Assembly (NCBI GenBank): GCA_963704875.1 | Contig: CAVPIA010000005.1 | Span: 310,001-374,000 of the forward strand | Reading direction: 5' to 3' | DNA length: 64,000 bases | From: CAMYOC01 sp963704875 | Lineage (GTDB): Bacteria > Pseudomonadota > Gammaproteobacteria > Steroidobacterales > XN24 | Notes under the pieces: generated by a model | The model's database searches: none | What the model was told of the DNA's origin: nothing | The model's input: only the letters and a program-made list of their open reading frames with translations | Position numbers and translations under genes: made by a program | Shown: positions 8,796-16,324 of the stretch, one piece after another | How positions within the stretch are numbered: the first letter of the stretch is position 1 | How the letters are laid out: every line of letters starts with the position of its first letter

Positions 8796-10197
8796 ACGCT
8801 GGCATCTGCGGGAACATTTTTCCCGGATTCAGGATCCCCAGAGGATCGAAATCGTCTTTGATCTGACGCATGATCGCCAGGGTTTCCGGTTCGATTTCCA
8901 GCGCCACAATCTCGCGCTTGTCGAAGCCGATACCATGTTCCCCGGACAAGGTGCCGCCCAGTTCGAGAACCTTGCGAAACATCGTCTCCATGCATTCGTG
9001 CATGCGTTCGCTTTCGCCGGTCACGCCCGGATCGCCAAGGATGTTGACGTGGATATTGCCGTTGCCGGCGTGACCAAAGCTGACGATCGTCACCGAGTAC
9101 TCCCTGGCCATGATCTCCAGCGCACTGATCATCTCCGCCATCCTTGAGACCGGTACAACGATGTCTTCGTTGATCTTCTTTGGCGCGATACGCCTTAGCG
9201 CGGGCGACAGCGCCTTCCTGCTGGCCCACAGCGCCTGTACCTGAGCCGCATCCTGTGCGATCTCCAGCGCGATCCGCCCAGCGCCGGCGCTGGCGGCTGC
9301 AACTGCGCCGGCGCTGACATCGACGGTATCCTTATTGCCGTCCACTTCGATCAACAGCATCGCGCCTGCTTCCTGCGGCAGGTCTGCGCCGCCGGACTCC
9401 CGGACCAGCCGGATCGCAGCGCTGTCCATGAATTCCAATGCGCGCGGCACCATTGCCTGCGCCATGATTCTGGAGACCGCCCTGGCCGCGCTCGCCATGT
9501 CCCGATAGATCGCCCGCATGGTAACGATCTTTTCAGGCAAGGCACTTAGCTTAAGAGTCGCCTCGGTGATGATCGCAAGGGTGCCTTCGGAGCCGATCAG
9601 AAGTCTGGTCAGGTCATAGCCGACAACGCCTTTGGTGGTATAGCAACCGGTCCTGATCGAGCGGCCATCACCGGTGATGGCTCGCAGTCCCAGGGTGTTC
9701 TCGCGCGGCGTGCCGTACTTGACCGCGCGTGGCCCGGCGGAGTTGCAGCCGAGGTTGCCGCCGATCGTGCAATAGCTGGCGGAAGTTGGATCAGGTGGCC
9801 AGAAGAACCCCTGTGCCGCCAGCGCTTGCTGCAGTTCGCCGTTGATCACTCCTGGCTCGACGACTGCGACTCTGTTGTCCGGATCGATCTCAAGGATGCG
9901 CGACATACGCTCGGTGGACAGGACTATGCCGTTGTCTTCAGGCACTGCGGCGCCGGCGGTGCCAGTGCCCCGGCCCCTTACCGTGAGCGGAATCCGGTGC
10001 CGGTTGCAGCCAGCAATGGTGTGCGCAACGCAGGCGTGGTCCTCGGCCATGATGACCGCGGCAGGCAGGGTCTGTCGGCGGCTGTTGTCGAAGCCATAAG
10101 CCCAGCAATCGGCCGGGTCGGTCAACACCTGTCCGGCGCCGAGTTGCTGAACCAGGGTCTGGATCAGCTCGATGCTGGTGTTCCCGATTGCGGTCAC
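8788..10197 (-). CDS. FAD-linked oxidase of the GlcD / D-2-hydroxyacid dehydrogenase type
   Basis: Flavoprotein that probably oxidises a D-2-hydroxy acid such as glycolate or D-lactate. The 469 residues show the PCMH-type FAD-binding domain (VRGRGTGTAGAAVPEDNG, then GGNLGCNSAGPRAVKYG, then LLIGSEGTLAIITEATL) and a C-terminal FAD-linked oxidase domain with the metal-site-like FGHAGNGNIHVNIL and LSGEHGIGFDK. The start is a GTG 7 nt after the diaA stop, so it is the last gene of a lpoA-yraN-diaA unit. No glcE/glcF partners are adjacent, so the exact substrate is open. Confidence 0.88.
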   Translation of the reverse strand: MTAIGNTSIELIQTLVQQLGAGQVLTDPADCWAYGFDNSRRQTLPAAVIMAEDHACVAHTIAGCNRHRIPLTVRGRGTGTAGAAVPEDNGIVLSTERMSRILEIDPDNRVAVVEPGVINGELQQALAAQGFFWPPDPTSASYCTIGGNLGCNSAGPRAVKYGTPRENTLGLRAITGDGRSIRTGCYTTKGVVGYDLTRLLIGSEGTLAIITEATLKLSALPEKIVTMRAIYRDMASAARAVSRIMAQAMVPRALEFMDSAAIRLVRESGGADLPQEAGAMLLIEVDGNKDTVDVSAGAVAAASAGAGRIALEIAQDAAQVQALWASRKALSPALRRIAPKKINEDIVVPVSRMAEMISALEIMAREYSVTIVSFGHAGNGNIHVNILGDPGVTGESERMHECMETMFRKVLELGGTLSGEHGIGFDKREIVALEIEPETLAIMRQIKDDFDPLGILNPGKMFPQMPAST

Positions 10198-10204
10198 CGG
10201 TCTG

Positions 10205-10816
10205 TCAATCCGGCTCCGCTGCCGGTCCGAGCAGGGCGCAGTCGATCAGATCGCAGAGACAATGGATGACCAGCAGATGAACTTCCTGGATATGTGCGGT
10301 GCGTCGGGAGGGTGCTCGAATTTCAACATCCTCAGCCGTCAGCTGCGTCGCCATTGCGCCCCCGTCGCGGCCGCTCAGCGCGATCACCGCAAGACCACGA
10401 TCATGGGCAGCCAGGACCGCCTGGAGGATGTTTGGCGACTGTCCCGAAGTGCTGATCGCGAGCAATACATCTCCAGGCTGCCCCAGCGCCCGGATCTGTC
10501 GAGCGAAGACCTCGGCGAACCGATCATCGTTGGCGACCGATGTCAGGGTCGAACTATCCGTGGTCAGTGCAATCGCCGGCAGACCCGGTCGTTCCTGCTC
10601 GAAGCGATTGAGCATCTCCGAGGAGAAGTGTTGTGCGTCAGCCGCCGAGCCGCCATTGCCGCAAGACAGGACCTTGCCATTACCCAGCAGACAACGGGTG
10701 ATCAATTGCGACGCCTGGACGATCACGGGCACCAGGGTCGTGGCTGCCGCCCGCTTGACTTCGATACTGGCATCAAAGTGTTCGCGTACCCGTTGTTCAA
10801 GATTCATCAGCGTCAC
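10205..10816 (-). CDS. diaA: SIS-domain protein, DiaA type (phosphoheptose-isomerase family)
   Basis: Single SIS domain of 203 residues. The sequence GNGGSAADAQHFSSEMLNRFE followed by LPAIALTTD and IQEVHLLVIHCLCDLID resembles DiaA, the DnaA-binding initiation factor, and the GmhA sedoheptulose-7-phosphate isomerase (motifs given in parts). The neighbours yraN and lpoA are those of diaA in enterobacteria, and this is why DiaA is preferred; the Pseudomonas counterpart is often named gmhA. The start is a GTG at 10816 with AGGA 4 nt upstream; the ATG at 10807 is an alternative. Confidence 0.85.
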   Translation of the reverse strand: MTLMNLEQRVREHFDASIEVKRAAATTLVPVIVQASQLITRCLLGNGKVLSCGNGGSAADAQHFSSEMLNRFEQERPGLPAIALTTDSSTLTSVANDDRFAEVFARQIRALGQPGDVLLAISTSGQSPNILQAVLAAHDRGLAVIALSGRDGGAMATQLTAEDVEIRAPSRRTAHIQEVHLLVIHCLCDLIDCALLGPAAEPD

Positions 10817-10846
10817 CGTATCCTGCTTGCGCTTTCGACCAGGCGC

Positions 10847-11203
10847 TCACGAGCGGAAGGCATCCTTGATCCAACGGGGCTCATTGTCGCCGTCACCCCT
10901 GGAAATTGCCACCAGGTCAAAGCGCACAGCTGCGTTATTCCAGCGTGGATAACGCGCAATAAAGTGCCGGGTGGCGAGCATGATGCGATTGCGCTTGGCC
11001 ATGGATAAGGATTCTTCAGCGCTACACCGGGCACCGATAGCTCTGCTGCGGACCTCAACGACCAACAGCTTTTCGCCGTCGCGCATCACCAGGTCCAGCT
11101 CACCCCAGCGGCACGAATAGTTCCGGGCGACGGTCGTCAGGCCCTGACGATGAAGAAAGCATTCCGCGCTGCGTTCCGCAACCCGGCCGGCGCGAATACT
11201 CAC
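10847..11203 (-). CDS. yraN: UPF0102 family protein YraN
   Basis: Small nuclease-fold protein of 118 residues with the family core WGELDLVMRDGEKLLVVEVRS, an E-x-D plus V-E-V-[KR] arrangement as in Holliday-junction-resolvase-like enzymes (split across the motif WGELDLV and LVVEVRS). No precise activity is established. The GTG start overlaps the lpoA stop (GTGA), indicating coupling. Confidence 0.92.
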   Translation of the reverse strand: MSIRAGRVAERSAECFLHRQGLTTVARNYSCRWGELDLVMRDGEKLLVVEVRSRAIGARCSAEESLSMAKRNRIMLATRHFIARYPRWNNAAVRFDLVAISRGDGDNEPRWIKDAFRS

Positions 11204-13059
11204 TGCATATCGTTGAGCGGGCCCAGAATGCGCAGCTGTCCGTTAACCACCGCCGCCCAATCAAGACCGCGAACTATGCGCTGCTCCGGAGCGAGTCTGA
11301 GCACGCCGGTGAGTCCAGGCACGCCCTGATCCAGCAAGCTACGGTCGTTCCGGAGAATCGGCACCAGGCGGAAAGCATCGAAACCCAGCGCATATAAGCG
11401 GGCGCGGCGGCCGCTGCTGCCAGGCCAGATTTTCGCCAGTCGCTCGCGCAGCGCGACGACTTCGGCCTCGGAGCTGATGATCCAGGGCATATCGTCAAAA
11501 CGCACGCCGTCGAGGTCCCGGTGGGGCCCGTCATCGGGGGCATAGATCGCCGAGGTCGCGTACACAGGAAGATCAGCGCCATATTGGAACTTGAGCTGGG
11601 GTCTGATCTGGCGGCCGTCTGCGGGTTGCGCGGCGACGAATACAAGATCAGCGTCCTGCCGCCGGCGTGGTTCAAACTCGAGGTTGAGGCCGAGCAGGCT
11701 CTCCAATCGCTGATGCCGTCGGGCGCTGGCGTCCACCAGCAGCAGCCCGCGTATCGGGTCAGAAAGATCCGCGGTGCCTGGCGCATAGCTGGCAATCCCG
11801 AGCAATCTTCCGCCCCCGGCCTGCAGGGTTTCACCAAAACTGGCGGCAATCCGCATGCCCCAATCATTGTTCGGCACCAGAGCAATCGCCTGACTCAGAC
11901 CGTCGCCCAGCGCGCGAGCCGCCGCCTGCGCGGCTTCATCTTCCGGAGAAAGGCCGAACTGATAGATGAACTCGGGCAGGGCTTCTCCTCGCGGCACTTC
12001 ATTCAGCGCCAGCGTTGGAACGCCGCCGGAGACCGTGGCCAGTGCTTCGAGCTCGTTTTTGGATAGCGGGCCGACAATAAAATCGGCCCCTTCCGCGGCT
12101 GCCTGTTCCCACGCGCCAACGGCGCCCAGGCGGTCAGTATCGTAAATACTTACTGCCGGCCGTTGTTCTGGTTGCTGATAGTACGCGGCGATAAAGCCGT
12201 CGCGGACTGCGATAGCGGATGCAGCCAGGCGGCCGGACAAGGGCAGCAACAGCGCCACACGACGCGGGTACTCGTTCAGATCACGGTAGGTTGCCAGCGC
12301 AGCGCCGAGCACCTTACCGCTGGCTGGATGCCCGGGGTTACGCGCCCGCCAGTCCATCAGGCTGGCCTGGAGCTGGAACGGGTTGCGCCCATAGGCCTCG
12401 AGCAAGGCGCCCAGCTGCAACCAGCCGCGGGCCACCGGATTGGCATCGGATGGCACCGCGAAATTGGCGTCGGCGGCGGCAGCTTCCTGCAGGCGGTTCC
12501 AGATCTGGCGCTGGTTCTCTTCGACTGCAGCAGGGCTCTCAAGCAAGGACCCACGCTGTTCCAGCGCGACGACCGCGGGTCCGGCCTGTCCCACAAGAAG
12601 ATAGGCATCTGCCTGCAGTTCGAGCGCCTGGATCCGCGTTGCCGTACTCGCTTCCGCGGGCAGCAGTTCCAGTGCTTCCAGGGCGTCTCTTGCATCGTTG
12701 TCGGCGATCGCCAGTTCCGCGCGCAGCAACAGATATTCCGACGCCCTGTCAGGCGCAGCCGGGACCGGTATGGACGCGAGATCGGCACGGGCTTGTTTCA
12801 CCTGGCCGGCCCGATAGGCGTTGCTGGCCGCGCTTAGTATTGCGCTGTCGCGCTCCTTGCCCGCGGCAGATGCGGCAATGGCCCGCCATTGCTTCGCAGC
12901 GGCGGCATAGTCGCCGGCGGATTCCAGCTGCCGTGCGGTGTTTGCCTGATTCGCGAGGTCTTCGGAATCCGGACGCACCGGCCCGCAGCCACTCAACAGG
13001 ATGGCGGCTGCGAACAGCACGATAAGGGCGCGGCTTAAGGTCAGCGGGTGTGTTTGCAT
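11200..13059 (-). CDS. lpoA: Penicillin-binding protein activator LpoA
   Basis: Outer-membrane lipoprotein that reaches through the periplasm to stimulate PBP1A. With the ATG at 13059 it is 619 residues. The signal peptide ends in a lipobox LLSGC (Cys25). An N-terminal TPR-like helical half (about 35-280) precedes a periplasmic-binding-protein-like half (RRVALLLPLSGRLAASAIAVRDG, in parts: VALLLPLSGRL and AIAVRDGFIAAYY). An upstream in-frame extension to 13251 has no signal peptide and overlaps the divergent rsmI, so it was rejected. First gene of the minus-strand lpoA-yraN-diaA unit. Confidence 0.93.
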   Translation of the reverse strand: MQTHPLTLSRALIVLFAAAILLSGCGPVRPDSEDLANQANTARQLESAGDYAAAAKQWRAIAASAAGKERDSAILSAASNAYRAGQVKQARADLASIPVPAAPDRASEYLLLRAELAIADNDARDALEALELLPAEASTATRIQALELQADAYLLVGQAGPAVVALEQRGSLLESPAAVEENQRQIWNRLQEAAAADANFAVPSDANPVARGWLQLGALLEAYGRNPFQLQASLMDWRARNPGHPASGKVLGAALATYRDLNEYPRRVALLLPLSGRLAASAIAVRDGFIAAYYQQPEQRPAVSIYDTDRLGAVGAWEQAAAEGADFIVGPLSKNELEALATVSGGVPTLALNEVPRGEALPEFIYQFGLSPEDEAAQAAARALGDGLSQAIALVPNNDWGMRIAASFGETLQAGGGRLLGIASYAPGTADLSDPIRGLLLVDASARRHQRLESLLGLNLEFEPRRRQDADLVFVAAQPADGRQIRPQLKFQYGADLPVYATSAIYAPDDGPHRDLDGVRFDDMPWIISSEAEVVALRERLAKIWPGSSGRRARLYALGFDAFRLVPILRNDRSLLDQGVPGLTGVLRLAPEQRIVRGLDWAAVVNGQLRILGPLNDMQ

Positions 13060-13125
13060 AGCATCTGGTTCCCGTTGCAGGATGGGCCGCCAGTCATTAA
13101 AGACGGCCACGGGTCGGGAAGTATA

Positions 13126-13980
13126 GTGCCAGAATCTGCCGGGACGCTTTACATAGTCGCTACGCCGATTGGCAATCTTGAGGACCTGAGCCCCCGGGCC
13201 AGGGAGATCCTCGGCTCGGTTGACGCCGTGCTGTGCGAGGACACCCGTCATACCGGGCTGATGTTTGCGCGGCTGGGAATCTCAAGCCAGCGTATCTCTT
13301 TGCACGAACATAACGAGACCGCGCGCGCAGCGATCGCGATCGACAGGCTCCGGGCGGGTCAGAATCTGGCCCTGGTGTCCGATGCCGGCACGCCGCTGAT
13401 CAGCGATCCCGGATACCGGCTGGTCGCGGCCGCACGCGAGGCCGGGTTGTCGGTCAGCCCGATCCCGGGTCCCTGCGCGGCGATCGCCGCGTTGAGTGTC
13501 GCCGGTCTGGCGACGGATCGCTTCTGTTTCGAGGGCTTTCTGCCAGCACGCAGCGCGGCCAGGCGCAAGCGCCTCGGTCAGCTGCAGGAAGAGGCGCGCA
13601 CATTGATCTTTTACGAGTCGGGGCGTCGCATCGCCGATACGCTGACGGACATGGTTGCGGTGCTGGGTGCGGATCGACCCGCAACGCTGGCGCGAGAGCT
13701 GACCAAGACATTCGAGAGCACCTATAGGGGCAGCCTCGAGGCTTTGCAACAGCAGGCGGCAGACGATGCAGATATCAGCCGCGGCGAGCTGGTGCTGGTG
13801 GTGGCAGGCAATGCCGAGGTGGCAAGGCGAAGCGCCCCTCCCGGGCTGGAGCAACTGGTGGCGATGCTGGTGCGGGAGCTGCCGGCCAGCAAGGCAGCGC
13901 GGTTGGCGGCAGCCATCACCGGCTGCAGCAGGGCCACTGCCTACGATCTGGCATCAAAGATGGATCGCAAGCAGTCGTAA
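13126..13980 (+). CDS. rsmI: 16S rRNA (cytidine1402-2'-O)-methyltransferase RsmI
   Basis: SAM-dependent methylation of C1402 in the ribosomal P site. With the GTG at 13126 it is 284 residues, close to the E. coli length. It opens with LYIVATPIGNLEDLSPRA, has CEDTRHTG and SDAGTPLISDPG, and ends with a small helical domain, matching the TP-methylase fold. The start at 13048 would add a non-conserved 26-residue extension overlapping lpoA. Divergent from lpoA, the standard arrangement. Confidence 0.95.
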   Translation: MPESAGTLYIVATPIGNLEDLSPRAREILGSVDAVLCEDTRHTGLMFARLGISSQRISLHEHNETARAAIAIDRLRAGQNLALVSDAGTPLISDPGYRLVAAAREAGLSVSPIPGPCAAIAALSVAGLATDRFCFEGFLPARSAARRKRLGQLQEEARTLIFYESGRRIADTLTDMVAVLGADRPATLARELTKTFESTYRGSLEALQQQAADDADISRGELVLVVAGNAEVARRSAPPGLEQLVAMLVRELPASKAARLAAAITGCSRATAYDLASKMDRKQS

Positions 13981-13995
13981 AACCGAACGCTCCGG

Positions 13996-14001
13996 TATAC
14001 T
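13996..14001 (+). promoter_or_regulatory. Probable -10 box of the rnpB promoter
   Basis: TATACT lies 6 nt before the RNase P RNA 5' end, just after the rsmI stop. The spacing fits transcription starting at the GGGAGTCGG of the RNA. The -35 region overlaps the rsmI 3' end and is weak. Confidence 0.5.
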
Positions 14002-14007
14002 GGTGAC

Positions 14008-14384
14008 GGGAGTCGGCCAGGCAGTCGCCGTGAGCAGTTTGTTCACGGAGGAAAGTCCGGGCTCCGCAGGGCGGGATGCCAGGTAACGCCTGGGGGGTGA
14101 GAGCCCACGGAAAGTGCCACAGAAAATATACCGCCCAAGCGCCTCCTTTCAGGCGGCGCCGGCAAGGGTGAAAAGGTGCGGTAAGAGCGCACCGCGCGAG
14201 TGGCAACACGTCGCGGCACGGTAAACCCCATCCGGAGCAAGACCAAATAGGGGAGCAGGCCGTCCTCAGGGATGGCAGCGCGCGGCCCGCGCGCGTTCCC
14301 GGGTAGGTTGCTTGAGGCAGGCGGTGACGTCTGTCCCAGATGAATGACTGTCCTCGACAGAACCCGGCTTATCGGCCGACTCCC
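14008..14384 (+). ncRNA. rnpB: RNase P RNA (bacterial class A)
   Basis: Catalytic RNA that trims tRNA 5' leaders. The 5' and 3' ends pair as an 11-bp P1 helix (GGGAGTCGGCC with GGCCGACTCCC). Conserved blocks appear in order: GAGGAAAGTCCGGGCTCC, CAGGTAACGCCTGGGGGG, AAGGGTGAAAAGGTGCGG, TAAGAGCGCACCGCG, AAACCCCATCCGGAGCAAG, CCAAATAGGGG and the 3' block AGATGAATGACTGTCC followed by GACAGAACCCGGCTTAT. A T-rich run (CTTTTTCTTC) follows P1 and may serve in termination. About 377 nt, the normal size. Confidence 0.98.
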
Positions 14385-14474
14385 TCTTTTTCTTCGACCC
14401 GGCCCGGGCGAAAAAAAACAAAACAGGCTCCAGAACTTGAAGAGCTTTGCCAAGAAGCCCTCTTAAGCGCCTGA

Positions 14475-14502
14475 TTTACAGGGCCTATAAAGGCCGTATA
14501 AT
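14475..14502 (+). promoter_or_regulatory. Possible upstream promoter for the mra/dcw cluster
   Basis: TTTACA (14475-14480) and TATAAT (14497-14502) are separated by 16 nt. They lie about 65 bp upstream of the stronger Pmra-like promoter. Confidence 0.5.
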
Positions 14503-14559
14503 ACCTCCAGAAGCGCGTCTAAGTGTCTGTGCAGCATGAAAAAATTGCGATTGGGGCGG

Positions 14560-14589
14560 TTGACATAAGGTAATTCACCTCCCTATAGT
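14560..14589 (+). promoter_or_regulatory. Pmra promoter of the division and cell-wall cluster
   Basis: A consensus TTGACA (14560-14565) and TATAGT (14584-14589) with an 18-nt spacer sit 60-90 bp before mraZ. Transcription would begin near 14596, just before the MraZ box, giving the layout known from E. coli. Confidence 0.85.
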
Positions 14590-14598
14590 GGCGCCAAG

Positions 14599-14623
14599 TG
14601 GGAAAAAGTGGGAAATGATGGGA
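14599..14623 (+). promoter_or_regulatory. MraZ operator (three TGGGA repeats)
   Basis: TGGGA occurs at 14599-14603, 14609-14613 and 14619-14623, exactly 10 bp apart, immediately downstream of the Pmra -10 box. MraZ is known to bind direct TGGGN repeats separated by 5 bp in the mra leader, so this is the predicted autoregulatory site. Confidence 0.88.
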
Positions 14624-14649
14624 TTCCCTCCCGATCTGGCGACACAAAA

Positions 14650-15105
14650 ATGTTCCGCGGCGCAAACAAAGTCACCCTCGATGCCAAGGGCCGAATGGCG
14701 GTACCGACCAAGTACCGTGCTCGGATCGCGGACCTGTCTGCTGGCCAGCTGATCGTGACCGTTGACCGGGACTACTGTCTCCTCGTTTACCCGACCCCGG
14801 AATGGGAAGAAATCGAACGCCGACTGATCCGCCTGCCAAGTCTCAACCGGCAGGCGCGTCGCTTGCAACGGCTGATGGTGGGTTACGCGTCCGAACTGGA
14901 GCTGGACGGGCACGGCCGCATTTTGTTGCCGAAAGAACTTCGCGAGTTCGCGAGTCTTGATCGTCAGGCGATCCTGATCGGTCAGGGCAATCGATTCGAA
15001 TTGTGGGATGAAGAGCGCTGGAACCAGCGCCGCGACGAGTGGCTGTCAGAAGAAGCTGTCGATACAGACGGCCTGCCGGCCGAACTCGAGACCCTGTCGT
15101 TCTAG
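14650..15105 (+). CDS. mraZ: Transcriptional regulator MraZ
   Basis: First gene of the dcw cluster; a ring-forming DNA-binding repressor with two AbrB-like halves. The start is the ATG at 14650, giving MFRGANKVTLDAKGRMAVPT and 151 residues. The duplicated signatures are DAKGRMAVPTKYR near the N-terminus and DGHGRILLPKELREFA in the second half. It would repress its own promoter at the TGGGA box. Confidence 0.97.
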   Translation: MFRGANKVTLDAKGRMAVPTKYRARIADLSAGQLIVTVDRDYCLLVYPTPEWEEIERRLIRLPSLNRQARRLQRLMVGYASELELDGHGRILLPKELREFASLDRQAILIGQGNRFELWDEERWNQRRDEWLSEEAVDTDGLPAELETLSF

Positions 15106-16043
15106 TGGAGGAGGGTATCAACACCCACCTGCCGGTACTCCTTGAGGAGGCGCTGGCGGCCCTGGCGATCAAGGAAGCCGGGCACTACCTCGACGGCACG
15201 CTCGGTCGCGGCGGGCATTCAGCAGCGATCTTGCAGCGACTCGGCAGTGGCGGCTGTTTGCTGATGATCGACCGGGACAGTGCTGCCATCGATGCGGCCA
15301 GAGCACGATTTGAGGGGGACTCCAGGGTGCGGATAGAGCAGGGGAATTTCGCAGCCATGCGCGCGATCGCCGAGCAAGCCGGGCTAACAGATGGTTTCGA
15401 CGGCATTCTGCTCGATCTGGGCGTGTCGTCTCCGCAGCTCGATCAGGCCGGACGCGGCTTCAGTTTTAACGCCGATGGTCCACTGGACATGCGCATGGAT
15501 ACCCGCTCCGGACCTACCGCCGCGGAATGGTTAAGCCGCGCCGGCGAAAGAGAGATTGCCGATGTGCTGTGGCAATTCGGCGAAGAGCGTCATTCCCGAC
15601 GCATTGCTCGGGCCATCGTCGCTGCGCGCAGCGAAACGCCGCTAAAGACTACCGCTCAACTCGCTGATTTGATCGCCGGCGAAATCGGGCGCCGTGAGCC
15701 CGGTAAGCATCCGGCGACCCGCAGTTTTCAGGCCATCAGGATCTACATAAACGCCGAGCTGGATGCGCTGGACAAGGGTCTGAGCGCGGCCCTGGACCTG
15801 CTCCGGCCTGGCGGCCGCCTGTGCGTGATCAGCTTCCATTCGCTTGAGGACCGCAGGGTCAAGCGCTTTATCCGTAGTCATTCTCTTGAAGACGAAGCCT
15901 GGCGCGGCCTCCCGGACATGCCCGATTCGGCGCGTCCGGATCTGCGTCCCGTAGGCAAGGCCCAGCGTGCATCCCGCGCCGAGCTTGCTGCCAACCCCAG
16001 GGCACGCAGCGCAGTGTTGCGAGTGGCGGAGCGTCTGCACTGA
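15105..16043 (+). CDS. rsmH: 16S rRNA (cytosine1402-N4)-methyltransferase RsmH
   Basis: Methylates N4 of C1402, the same nucleotide modified by RsmI 2 kb upstream. It shows YLDGTLGRGGHS (SAM motif I), LDLGVSSPQLD, GFSFNADGPLDMRM and VISFHSLEDRRVKRF. The best start is the GTG at 15105, overlapping the mraZ stop (TAGTG) and giving 312 residues. The strong GGAGGAGGG lies just after this codon rather than before it, and no ATG follows within the conserved region, so the exact start is unsure. Confidence 0.93.
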   Translation: MEEGINTHLPVLLEEALAALAIKEAGHYLDGTLGRGGHSAAILQRLGSGGCLLMIDRDSAAIDAARARFEGDSRVRIEQGNFAAMRAIAEQAGLTDGFDGILLDLGVSSPQLDQAGRGFSFNADGPLDMRMDTRSGPTAAEWLSRAGEREIADVLWQFGEERHSRRIARAIVAARSETPLKTTAQLADLIAGEIGRREPGKHPATRSFQAIRIYINAELDALDKGLSAALDLLRPGGRLCVISFHSLEDRRVKRFIRSHSLEDEAWRGLPDMPDSARPDLRPVGKAQRASRAELAANPRARSAVLRVAERLH

Positions 16044-16324
16044 TGGCACAGCGCATAAAGAACCAGGGTTGGCTCACGGCGTTATTGGTGCTGGCATTGC
16101 TGGCGTCCAGCGTAGCCGCCATCCACGCCCGGCACGAGGCCCGACGCCAGTTCATCGAACTGCAGGCGCTGATCGACACCCGCGATGAACTGAATATCGA
16201 TTGGGGGCGGCTACAAATCGAGCACAGCACCTGGGCCTCGCCCGGGCGTATCGAGCAAATGGCGACGGACAAGCTGAACATGCATGTGCCGGAGCCAGCG
16301 GCGGTGGTGATCATCGGACCATGA
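16043..16324 (+). CDS. ftsL: Cell division protein FtsL
   Basis: Bitopic divisome protein that forms a complex with FtsB and FtsQ and helps activate FtsWI. Its 93 residues have a short cytoplasmic N-terminus, one membrane helix (about 10-27, LTALLVLALLASSVAAI), a periplasmic coiled-coil segment (ARRQFIELQALIDTRDEL) and the motif RIEQMATDKLNM. It starts within TGATG at the rsmH stop and ends within ATGA at the ftsI start. Confidence 0.95.
   Translation: MAQRIKNQGWLTALLVLALLASSVAAIHARHEARRQFIELQALIDTRDELNIDWGRLQIEHSTWASPGRIEQMATDKLNMHVPEPAAVVIIGP

Noticed and set aside
13048..13125. N-terminal extension of RsmI from 13048
   Set aside because: The added residues are not conserved and overlap the divergent lpoA start; the GTG at 13126 gives the family length.
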